Below the pieces are notes generated by a model. The model was not told where the DNA came from. It made no database searches and was given only the letters and a program-made list of their open reading frames with translations. Below, one piece after another: positions 1 through 9,521 of a stretch of DNA of 64,000 bases (position 1 is its first letter; every line of letters starts with the position of its first letter). The position numbers and the translations under genes were made by a program. Source of the stretch: Smittium mucronatum (taxonomy: Eukaryota; Kickxellomycota; Harpellomycetes; Harpellales; Legeriomycetaceae); assembly GCA_001953115.1 (NCBI GenBank), contig LSSL01000460.1:1-64000 (forward strand). The letters are read 5' to 3'.

Positions 1-1160
1 TTTTTTTTGGAACCTAGGATTAGCTTCTGGTTGAATACAAGCACTTTTTTCTATTTAATCTAATTATTAGACAAAAAAAAAACATTATCTTAGCAATATA
101 TTTTTAAAAATACAGCGTGAGTATTTATAATAAATGTGTTTTATGAAAATTAGGTATATCAAATTAAATAAGAGAAAATTATTTAAGGCTGATTTCATGT
201 CAATGGTAGATAATTTATGTTAATATTGGAAACACAAGATAACAGGAAAAAAAATAAAAAAGTGCATTATGATAAAATTTGACAAATTTTTTTAAAAAAA
301 TTTTCTATATCATAGTGTAATTTTAATTAATAAATTGTCATTTAAAATAATTTCAACTATATTATGGGTTTGAAAGAAGTTTTTTAAATATATTTTAGTA
401 GTACGAATTAATTCCTGAAATTGACTAATTTCTAAAAAAAGGGTAAAATTAAAACTATTATTTCGAGAAATTTTATAATTTTTTGAGAATTATTATCTTA
501 TTTAGGTATTATTTTTCCTCCCACCGTATTCATAATATTAATGGTTTCTTTTTTTAACCAATAATAAATTTATTGATAATACGATAAAAATGCAAAAATT
601 TACAAGAAAATATTTAGATGAATAAAAACTTATTTTAATGTCGAGTAAAATTTCTTGATTATACACGCATAATTAATAATAAACGACTGGATAATAGAGA
701 TTTATCCAAATATGCCGTTGAAAATAAATAAAGAATCAGATTAAATAATAATAAATCATTTAAAAAACCCAAAATTAACATGTAAAAAATAAATTAAAGA
801 TGATTTTGATATACACCCAATATCAGTTACATATGTGAATATATATATATATGTATATGTGGAATTTCTAATAAGTAAATAACTGAACTCCCAAAGTTAA
901 AATAAAAATTAAGGACTTAATTAAATCAACGTTGATCACTTAAAAAACGGAAAATGGAGGATAACAAACTAAAGATTGGTTTTAAAAAAAATCAATTTGC
1001 AAAAAAGTAGTTTTCTTCGAAAATAAATTTACAAAAATATTTATTTTCAAAGGGATAAAAAAAATTCAAAACTTTAAAATTTAATAATGTTATATTATAT
1101 CAAATAAAAAATAATAATAAAAAAAAATTCTAATATAATAAATAAATAAGTACCATAAGA
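1..1160. other. A+T-rich non-coding stretch
   Basis: No open frame of coding-like composition and no RNA gene is visible. The stretch is dominated by A and T runs, with a short AT dinucleotide run near 841-852. Confidence 0.6.
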
Positions 1161-1172
1161 AAAAATTGCTGT

Positions 1173-1180
1173 ATAAAAGG
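1173..1180 (+). promoter_or_regulatory. Possible TATA box upstream of the small ORF at 1457
   Basis: TATAAAAG is followed directly by an unusually G+C-rich stretch (GGCGCTGCAGCC, 1181-1192). It lies about 280 bp upstream of the ATG at 1457. TATA-like words are frequent in such A+T-rich DNA, so the support comes only from the G+C-rich flank and the downstream ORF. A start site would be expected near 1200-1210, leaving a 5' leader of about 250 bases. Confidence 0.25.
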
Positions 1181-1456
1181 CGCTGCAGCCAAATTCTCAT
1201 TAAAGAATGTCGCTTAGATATAATTAATTTCATTAAAAATTTATTAAAGTTCGTCGAATATTTTTTTACAACTTTTAAATAAACATTATTGATACTGAAT
1301 GTACATAAAGAAATTATCTCTTTAAAATTTTCATTACTTTCTTTGAAGTACTGCTTTTAACACCATTTTAGCAATAAAAAAAAAACACAAAAAAAAACAA
1401 CTTATCACAATAAGTCTCAACATAATTTATTAATATAACTAACAAAATAAAATACA

Positions 1457-1669
1457 ATGACTACAAAAGATTCTACTGGATTTCAGGAATCTACTGGTAA
1501 TCTGCAAGAAAAAGTTGAAGTTTCAAAGGGCCACATAACTTTGAGGAAGAAGTCTTCTCCAGACAAAGGAAACCCTAAAAATACGTATATAATACTCAAC
1601 TCTAATAATCATTTCTTCCAATCAGAATTTAGCTTAGATAAGATGTGTGAAACTTTAGCAGATAAATAA
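1457..1669 (+). CDS. Hypothetical small protein, 70 aa
   Basis: I do not recognise this product. The frame opens at an ATG, has an in-frame TAA 9 bases upstream, and closes at TAA (1667-1669). Its composition differs from chance ORFs in this DNA: it is rich in Ser, Thr, Gly, Asp, Glu and Lys (for example KGHITLRKKSSPDKGNPKN around residues 24-42) rather than Phe, Ile, Tyr and Asn. It is hydrophilic, with no signal peptide or membrane segment. The leader before the ATG is A-rich and poor in G, like leaders in other A+T-rich eukaryotes. It could be a complete small gene or one exon of a longer gene. A GTATAT donor-like word occurs inside it, but removing the 41-base candidate intron leads straight to a stop, so I read it unspliced. 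Confidence 0.4.
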   Translation: MTTKDSTGFQESTGNLQEKVEVSKGHITLRKKSSPDKGNPKNTYIILNSNNHFFQSEFSLDKMCETLADK

Positions 1670-2140
1670 TTAAACATCAAGAGTAGTAAATATGTCTAGA
1701 TTTGAAGTTTTTAAAATAATAATAATGAGTATTAATATAAATTAACTATTAATTTTTACATTATGAAGATTTTAAAATAATATTTTATGACCTTGTCCTA
1801 ATTAGCGATAAAGAATTTTTATTTCTTTATTGACTAATTAAGATTAAAAATATTTATAATGATTTATTTTATTGATTTTTAATCAGGATTTTTATTGGAT
1901 ATTATATATTTGATTTTTTATAGTGTATTATACAGTAGTTTTTTACTATCTTTTAATCTAGATAAATACCAGCATTAGCAATAGTTATATCTTTAATGTG
2001 ATAAAAGTAGTATTTTGCGAGAAAAAGTTCTGAACTCGGAATTCTAATCGTAAGCTAACTGTATATATATCACCTAATAAAAAGAGCTAAAACAGAAATC
2101 AACAGTTTATTAAATACATTATTATTATTATTATTAAATT
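1670..2140. other. A+T-rich non-coding stretch
   Basis: Nothing coding is seen. An ATT trinucleotide run sits at about 2119-2136. Confidence 0.55.
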
Positions 2141-2150
2141 AAAAAAGAAG

Positions 2151-2230
2151 TGGCAGTGTGATGGTAGGTTAATGCCGAGTGATTCACACCCAAAAATTAA
2201 AATATACCCGCCTTAAACTGAGTATGGTAG
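2151..2230 (+). ncRNA. Candidate structured RNA segment upstream of the tRNA array
   Basis: A G+C-richer patch in the desert can fold. GTGTGA (2156-2161) pairs with TCACAC (2184-2189), and inside it GGTA pairs with TGCC around a GGTTAA loop. A box-C-like TGATGG (2159-2164) and a CTGA (2218-2221) are present, but no convincing terminal stem brackets them. No family is recognised. It may be a small RNA, a decayed repeat or chance. Confidence 0.15.
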
Positions 2231-2708
2231 CAAAAACCTTACAAAACTCAAAAGGATATGTAAGCGTAAGAAAATGAATCTAATTAATCAAAGAGTTTTT
2301 ATAAGTATTTTAGACGCCATTTTTTATTCTTGATTCGAATTATTTTTGCAAGTTTCGATTCGTTAATTAGTTTTATTTTTTATTTTATCAACCAGAGTTA
2401 ATTGTTCGATCTGAAAATCCATAAAATATCATTGAAAATTAAGATTTATGTAATTGGATAGCATCAAATCAAACCAAAAAATGTTATTGGATATTTAAGA
2501 TCAAGAACAATTGAAATAACTTATTTAAAAAACAGCTTATTAAATAAATAAATCCATCTTACAAAAAAATACATTTGAATCTGAAGTTTTGAAACAAGCA
2601 ACAAAAATTAAGAGTCACCAATAAACAATTAAAATTGCTGATAGCAGTGGTTGTTATTGGTGTCTATTGATAATTACTATATATAACAATTTTTTTGCAA
2701 AAAAACAT

Positions 2709-2789
2709 CCGAATATAGCTCAGCGGTAGAGCGGGAGACTGTAGTTAACTGTTATCTCTAGGTCCCTGGTTCAAATCCGGGTGTTCGGA
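2709..2789 (+). tRNA. tRNA-Tyr (anticodon GTA) with a short intron
   Basis: The full cloverleaf can be drawn. The acceptor CCGAATA (2709-2715) pairs with TGTTCGG (2782-2788), followed by discriminator A. The D stem is GCTC/GAGC, the anticodon stem GGAGA/TCTCT, and the T stem CCTGG/CCGGG with loop TTCAAAT. The anticodon GTA is at 2741-2743. An intron of about 9 bases (about 2745-2753) follows position 37, the standard place for nuclear tRNA introns. The C1-G72 pair is typical of eukaryotic cytosolic tRNA-Tyr and argues against a mitochondrial origin. Internal promoter: A box TAGCTCAGCGG (2716-2726) and B box GGTTCAAATCC (2768-2778). It is first in a three-tRNA array. Confidence 0.95.
2745..2753 (+). 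other. tRNA-Tyr intron, about 9 nt
   Basis: These bases interrupt the anticodon loop one base 3' of the anticodon. Removing them restores a 7-base loop (CTGTAGA) above a 5-bp stem. The exact ends can slide by a base or two. This is short for a nuclear tRNA-Tyr intron. Confidence 0.8.
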
Positions 2790-2791
2790 AA

Positions 2792-2865
2792 GCTTCCATG
2801 GCGCAATTGGTTAGCGCGTCTGACTGTTAATCAGGAGGTTCCTAGTTCAAGCCTAGGTGGGAGCG
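2792..2865 (+). tRNA. tRNA-Asn (anticodon GTT)
   Basis: The acceptor GCTTCCA pairs with TGGGAGC (2858-2864), with discriminator G. The anticodon GTT is at 2826-2828, read from loop CTGTTAA closed by CTGA/TCAG pairs. The B box AGTTCAAGCCT lies at 2844-2854 and an A-box-like TGGCGCAATTGG at 2799-2810. Its order and bases match the usual eukaryotic tRNA-Asn pattern. It begins 2 bp after tRNA-Tyr, and no T-run separates them. Confidence 0.95.
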
Positions 2866-2867
2866 TC

Positions 2868-2938
2868 GCGTTAGTAGTATAGCGGTAGAATAGTTGCCTT
2901 CCAAGCAATTGGCCCGGGTTCGACTCCCGGCTGACGCA
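2868..2938 (+). tRNA. tRNA-Gly (anticodon TCC)
   Basis: The acceptor GCGTTAG pairs with CTGACGC (2931-2937), with discriminator A. The anticodon stem GTTGC/GCAAT closes loop CTTCCAA, giving TCC at 2900-2902. The T stem is CCGGG/CCCGG around TTCGACT. The A box is TAGTATAGCGG (2875-2885) and the B box GGTTCGACTCC (2917-2927). The D stem (GTAT/GAAT) is weak, as is common in tRNA-Gly. It begins 2 bp after tRNA-Asn. Confidence 0.95.
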
Positions 2939-2943
2939 TTTTT
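2939..2943 (+). terminator. RNA polymerase III T-run terminator
   Basis: Five T residues directly follow the tRNA-Gly 3' end. This is the only run of four or more T in or just after the array, so one terminator could serve all three tRNAs. Confidence 0.75.
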
Positions 2944-5900
2944 ATCATAAACACGATAACTATTAAATTTTCGGCACTTATATTTCGTTTATTTCTTTAA
3001 CTTTTTAGGATGAATCTTTTTATTATTAGTTTTCTATAATCTGTCAATTAAATTTCCTTTATAGTATTTATACTTGTCACTTTATTAAGGTTGGCTGATA
3101 TAAATCTTAAAATTCGATTTTTTCAAAGTCAATATAGTAATTATCTGTCAAATTGACTCATTTAATTATTGGGGTCTCCCATATTTTTAATAAATCCATA
3201 AAAATCCAAGCATAATTTAACTATAAATTTCATAATTATTATCTAGTTTTTATATTAGGGCATAAGACTTCTGATATTGAAAGGATGTAACAAATATAAA
3301 TTCGATCACATATTGAAAAAAATACCCTGAATCCATTGGTTAGAATTATTACCACAAAAATAATAGATAATTTCTAAATGTAAGCAACTTTTATAAATGA
3401 CAGATTTCAATTAGAAAATAAGTAAATACGTATATAATACATATTTTTGTTAAATTGATCCATTAAGTTTCAAGTTGGCTGGTAATAATCGAAATTTCCG
3501 TTTATTACTCAAATTTACGGTGATTTAATTCGAGCTTTTTACTAACACAGAAAACTAGAAAAATAAAATTGAAAACTAAATTTTGAATTTTAGAATCTTA
3601 TTTTCGTTACTAAAATCTATTTTTTATAGCAATAATAATTTTAATGATATTATCTACGATAAAAAAAATAAAATAATAGAGCTTTATTCGTCACTAAAAA
3701 ACACCATCATCACCGAAAAAGATTTTTTTATTTTAGTTTTTTTAAATGATTTTCAATGATTTGAAAATTCATCACATAACCTTTATTTATAAAAATGGTG
3801 AAAAAATTCTAAATTTATGTTTAAAAATTTAAGGAGAGAGTGATTAATTGACTATTTTAAGAGAGTTGTCAATATGGGGAGAAATATCTATTTTTGAATG
3901 AATGACTCGCCATGTTTTTTAAACAGGCTATTATATAAAAAACGAAGCTTTTTTTCTCTATAAAATATACAAATTTTTTTTTCATTCAGTGAACTCGAAA
4001 AACATAATTTTAGTATTTTTCATTATGGATAATGAAAAATAAAGTTATGGAATATTTCATAATATAGCTTTTATCAAATAACAATTATTTACTTAATAAG
4101 ATATAACTCCCATGCGGGTGTGATAATTTTTGTAAATTTAATCCCTATGTGATTGCGATAATATTTTTTAAATATTATAATAGGATGATATTAGTTAACC
4201 ATTATCAAATGAATATTTCAATAATTCAAATGATATTTATATAAATACAATGTTCCAATATAAGAATATAAAATAAATCATAACAATAAAAAAAATGATT
4301 CGGGGGGTTTTTTTTACATCTGTATAAAAAATTTATCGTATTTAAAACAATGATAATTTTATTAAAGGTTAATTTTCATCTTCAAAAAGAATTTCATCTT
4401 TCAAATACTAAATAAAACTGTCGAAAAAAGGCGATTTAAACTTTCTAGTATCTGTTTAGTATTTAATAAAAACATTTAAATTCTTTTAGCTTATATTCAA
4501 TCTCAAATTATGCACCCTCAATTCCTCCATGCTGATAGTTGTAAAAAATTGAGGAACTAAGATTATGAATTACAGATTACAGATTATATGTTAAATTTTT
4601 ATTTTATTATTTTATTCGTTAAGTGAAAAATTTTTAGAACAATTTTTCAATATATTTCTCGAGCGTTTATCTGTTCCACGTACCTATATTTCATCTCTAA
4701 TGTTTAAGCTTTAAATAATGTTAGTGATGGTATAAAGGAGGTTCAATTTTTTAGGAACTTATCTCCGAGGAAATAATTGAGGAATAGTTTTTCTCAAAAA
4801 ACAAAACGGGTACTCAACATGCAAAAAAATGTGGGAGATCTTTTTATAACCCAAATTTTTCTCCTTTCCTTTCACTCTTTCAGTCTATATGGAAGTCTTT
4901 ATGCCCGTTTGAAGTAAATATAAATAAAATGAGCGGCTCTTCTTACTAGTTAAAAGATAAGGAAAAACCTTTTTGATAAAATAAAATAGCTGTGTAATTA
5001 TGTAATAAAAGCAGAATTTTCGAAATTCTACTAGTAGCGGGAATACACCACGAAATATTAATAATTAATTAGGATTTAATCGAATTAATTTTAAAATTAT
5101 ACCCAAAAAAGATAATTTCGCTTTAATTTTTTTCCTAAGACAGTTCTCATTCGATAGTAATTACAAGATTAATAATTTTGCCCAATTGAAATACGTTTCA
5201 CAAATGAGTAGAATCGAAAATTTTAAAAATTATTATCATCACATAAGGATTACTCCTACGTGAAAAAATTGCATAATAATTCCTTATAGGGTGTTATTCG
5301 TATAACAGCCACTTTTTCACATTTTTTATCAATTCTTTTCAAATGCAATGTCGAAAAAATGTGACCAAACCAAAAAAGACGAAATCAAAGGAAAAATGAG
5401 CAAGAATAAATTGTAAAAAAGTTAATCTAAATTCAGTAAAATTAAAACTTCCTTATTATTCTTAATTTTCAATTTGTGGTTATATTAAGAATATAAAGTA
5501 GCACAGCTAAATACACGAATTTTTTTTACGTTTTCCAATTTGGGTAACTTTTATTCAATTAAGACTTTCCTTATCAGAATTGGTCGCTTTAACTTTTTTT
5601 CACTTTCACCTTTTTTTAATTGGAGGCACTAGGAAAAAATCGCACCCACCCATTTCAAATTAATTTGAACTTATTTATTATTTTTCTTTCACTTTTTTTT
5701 GGTTTGGCGACACTTTTTTGAATTTAAATTAGAAAATTCAAATAAATAATGGATTCTTAACAATAATGTTAGATTAAGTTATTTTAATTTATATTTTTAA
5801 TCATATTTTTAGCTAAATATGTAATTAAAATTTATCCAATAAAGCTATTAACTCTAAGAAATTATTTTTTTTGCTTATTATTGGACATTATGCCGAATTT

Positions 5901-8900
5901 TGTATCATTTGTACAAAAAATGAACCCATACTTTGAGATTGGTTTCATTTAAGGATATTTTTTTATATTCTAGATATTTTATCTTTAAGTAAATGTATTT
6001 TATGGGTCTAATAAACTCAAAAATATTCAAAAATCAACAATATTTTTTAGAGTATAATTTCCTCTATTTTTAGCCTATTGGTTCATAGTTAAAAAAAAAA
6101 TTATTTAAATTTTTTGTGTGCTGCTATTTTTGAATCTGTTATAGAGTATTATATGATCTTTTTTTGAATTTCAATAATTTTTTTTACAAAAAAAACAAGC
6201 TTTTTTCATCCCAGTTATTTTAAAAAATTGTGTATCTAAGATAAAATAAGACTAGCCATTTAGGCTGAATATTATTTTTTCACCAACGGAAATGATTTTT
6301 AAAGTTTGACCCATTGATTGTTAGAATTATTTATAAAGTTTTACATGGATTATATATATATAATTCTTGACAGAAACTAGACGTATAATGTCCGTGCGTA
6401 GAATTTTAAAGCACAATGTAATAATTTCTATTCAATTATTTTAACATTGCTTTTTCAAAAAAAATCTTAATATTACTTTTATTTCACTGTAAATTTTTTG
6501 ATCAAAAGGAATAATTCATTTGAAAATGCGTATTTTTCATATAAGATAATTTTAGGTATTATAAATATGTATTTAATGAATATAGATAATTTTCTCCATT
6601 TTTATAGTTTTTAGCTTAAAATTTAATTTATTATTTGGATGTAGAATTTTTCCTTTTTTTTTTTGGGATTTATAATCCACCATTTAAAGTTTTTAAGAGT
6701 GTTTATTAAATTAAACTTTTTGGATATAGCTGCGGCATTGCATATAATAGCTGAATTTTTCAAAAAATGTTTATATTCCAATAAAAAAATATCTAAAATT
6801 ATAATAGAAAAAAATTGTTATTTATACACACTTTTATTAAAATAATAACAATAATTGGAGTTATTAAAATAGAAAAAAAAAAGTTTATATAGAAATAAAA
6901 CATATATCGAACTAAATTTATTTTTTTGTAAGCCGAGTTTTTTTAAATTATCGATTTTTGAATGGAATAAACCAAAAAACATCAAAATAACGATTTTTTT
7001 TTTAAAAAAAATAAAAATTTGTTATATATCACTCGAATTTGGTATTGGTTTAACCTTATTAATTTCGGTTTTTTTTCTAAATTGAGCTAAAATTATTTAA
7101 AAGTAATTTTGATGAATCCGGGACAATATACCAAAATTATTTTTGAATAAATTCTAATATACTTCCATCCATAGATTTTAAAATATAAATTATTCCACAT
7201 AACCAATATTCTTTTAAAATTAATCCGATAAACCGAAATATCAAGTACAAATTAGTCATAAATTTCGAGATATTATTCATCCTCCATCCACCCCCACCCC
7301 CAAAGGACCACTTCAATAGTAATATATATAAAATTTCCCACAAGAATTATAAAATCCATTGCATATATATGAATTTTTTATACAACCATTTAAATATATT
7401 TTTTAATCTTATTAAATTAACCCCTCTGGATCAAATTAAGAAAAAAACCCCCCAGATATAATTTTTTTGATAATAAGTAAATACTATTAAGTAAGCACTA
7501 AATATTTAATTTAAAAAAAATTTGAGCCGCATAATTATACCTTTGGTCACGGAAATACTATATTATTTTAAAACTGGTATCCTTCAAAACATTGATTTTT
7601 TTTTTTGAAAATTTATCGTGAATTTGTTACTAGCAATTTTTGAATATGGGATTAGACTGACAAATTTGAATATAAAAGTTTTTTTTTTGTTATTTGCCTG
7701 AAAAAATTAAAGTAATCCCAAAAAAAAAGGAAATTTTGAATAGGTAAAAAGTAATTTTCAATAAAATAAAATAACTAATATTATCAGAAAATATCTGCAT
7801 AAAATACAAATTGATAATTTTAAGTAGAATAGAAAAAGTTTTTAATCAAAATACTTTCAAAAAATACCAATTTATTCTTTAAATGTATATTTTCAAAAAA
7901 ATTACCTTAATATTATGTTTTCTTATTAAAAATAGACTGGTTTTTAATCAAAATTTCGTTTTATTTTGAATTTTTATAAAATATTGTGGTTAGTTAATAA
8001 AAATCTGGGAATTTTTTTGAGGATACTTTAATTACCTGATAAATATGACAGCTGTTTCAATGATATGAAAAATTGATATTATCCACTTGTTAATATGGAT
8101 TTTTAACTAAAAAAATGATGTTCAAAATTATTTTTTATTAAAATCATGTTACTTGGTTTTTATTTTAAATAACTAATGTGAGTTCTTAAAAACTTTAATA
8201 AGCATAAATATCGATTTATAAGTGGGTGATTTACTAGTGGTAATTTTTTTGGTTGATCACAATTATTCATTTTGAACGATAAATGTTTTTCAATTTTAAT
8301 ATAGATAATTTTAATTGAATCATAATAATATCGAGATAAACTCTAAAAAAATTTTTAAACTGATGTAGAAGCGTATGAGCTATATTTTTTCGATTATATT
8401 ATTCTCTGAAAATAAGTGTTCTGAATTTATTTTTTAATAGCCTATGTGTCTAATGGGGTTTTATATAGATAATATAATCATATTAATCATAAAATATTAA
8501 AAATAATAAGATTAAAAGACATTTTATATAAGCATTTTTATACTAAAAAAATCAATTATGGATAATAAAAAAGCGAAATATTACAAAGTAATAAGGGCCA
8601 TCGAATTAAGTTTTACTACCGCACCAACAAAAATTTTGATAGTTGCTTAGGAAGCTAAAAATATGATGACTGCAATGATTATTCAAAAATATATTGGGTC
8701 TCTTAGGCTCATTAAGTTTCATGCAGGAAATAAAATGAAAAAAATATTAAAGGAAAAATAATCAGTCTTTCGAAATATAATCTTTCATCGTATATGATAG
8801 AATTAAAATCGGAATAAGGTATTATTCCCGTTAAAACTGAAAAACTATACTCTATTTAGAGTTGATATTTAAGAAATAAAAAAACCGGCTCAATATTGCA

Positions 8901-9343
8901 ACAGAAATTATTAGGAAAAAGTTTTTCTGTATAAACAGCAATATGCAAAAAACATTTCATACGTCGTGTGATATTCTAAAGGCACCTGTTACGTAAAATT
9001 TTTAATAACATGAAAGAAAATGATACAGAGATTTTTAATGGAACTATTTTGTGAATAAATTGAAGTTTTAAATTAATAATAGATGTATATCCAATGATAA
9101 TATTGTAAGTGACGGAATGCTACCAATTTTTTTCACCCATATCAATATCTGCAGATAGTAAAGACAATGAGAGTGACTAATCTCGGTTTTAAATAAAATT
9201 TTACATCGGATTAAAGGGATGTTTGTTGATTTTAAATCTAAATTTTTTATTTCATAATCAATTATACATATATTAAAAGCTTTGGAGCTAAAATATTTAG
9301 ATTTAGTCATAATTAATTACTTTTCTAATTTTTCTAAATACAT
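2944..9343. other. A+T-rich gene desert
   Basis: About 6.4 kb with no recognisable gene. The open frames are short and made of Phe, Ile, Lys, Asn, Leu and Tyr, as expected by chance. A weak inverted repeat lies at 5337-5740 and a C-rich patch near 7278-7301. Confidence 0.5.
5337..5740. repeat. Degenerate inverted repeat
   Basis: The core GTGACCAAACCAAAAAAG (5361-5378) is matched in inverse orientation by CTTTTTTTTGGTTTGGCGACAC-like sequence at 5692-5712. Flanking similarity extends each arm to roughly 60 bases, with about 300 bp between the arms. It could be a decayed terminal-inverted-repeat element. The low complexity of the flanks limits confidence. Confidence 0.25.
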
Positions 9344-9358
9344 AAAGAGACTTTTATA

Positions 9359-9507
9359 AAAAAAGATGGAATGTAAAAACTTTTTCCGCTAGAGCGACAG
9401 ATGGGAGTTGGATGAAATTTGATTATTTTTTCCTTTTATTGTATTTTTCCTTTATTTTTTTCTAGTATTTGAATATTATAAATAAATTCAATTTTAAAAA
9501 AAATATG
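9359..9507 (+). mobile_element. SINE-like retroposon, copy A (5' part degraded)
   Basis: The body (from about 9386, CCGCTAGAGCGACAGATGGG onward) matches the reverse complement of the copies at 46290, 52138 and 53014. It ends in AATATTATAAATAAATTC, then an A8 tail (9496-9503). AAAGAGACTTTTATA (9344-9358) and AAAGAACTTTTATA (9508-9521) flank the insert and differ by one inserted base, as expected of an aged target-site duplication. The tail and duplication indicate insertion by target-primed reverse transcription. The element has no coding capacity and would depend on a LINE elsewhere. The tRNA-like 5' head seen in copy D is not recognisable here. Confidence 0.7.
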
Positions 9508-9521
9508 AAAGAACTTTTATA

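Noticed and set aside
2709..2938. Mitochondrial origin of the tRNA cluster
   Set aside because: The C1-G72 pair and the intron in tRNA-Tyr are nuclear features, and the surrounding DNA has no mitochondrial genes.
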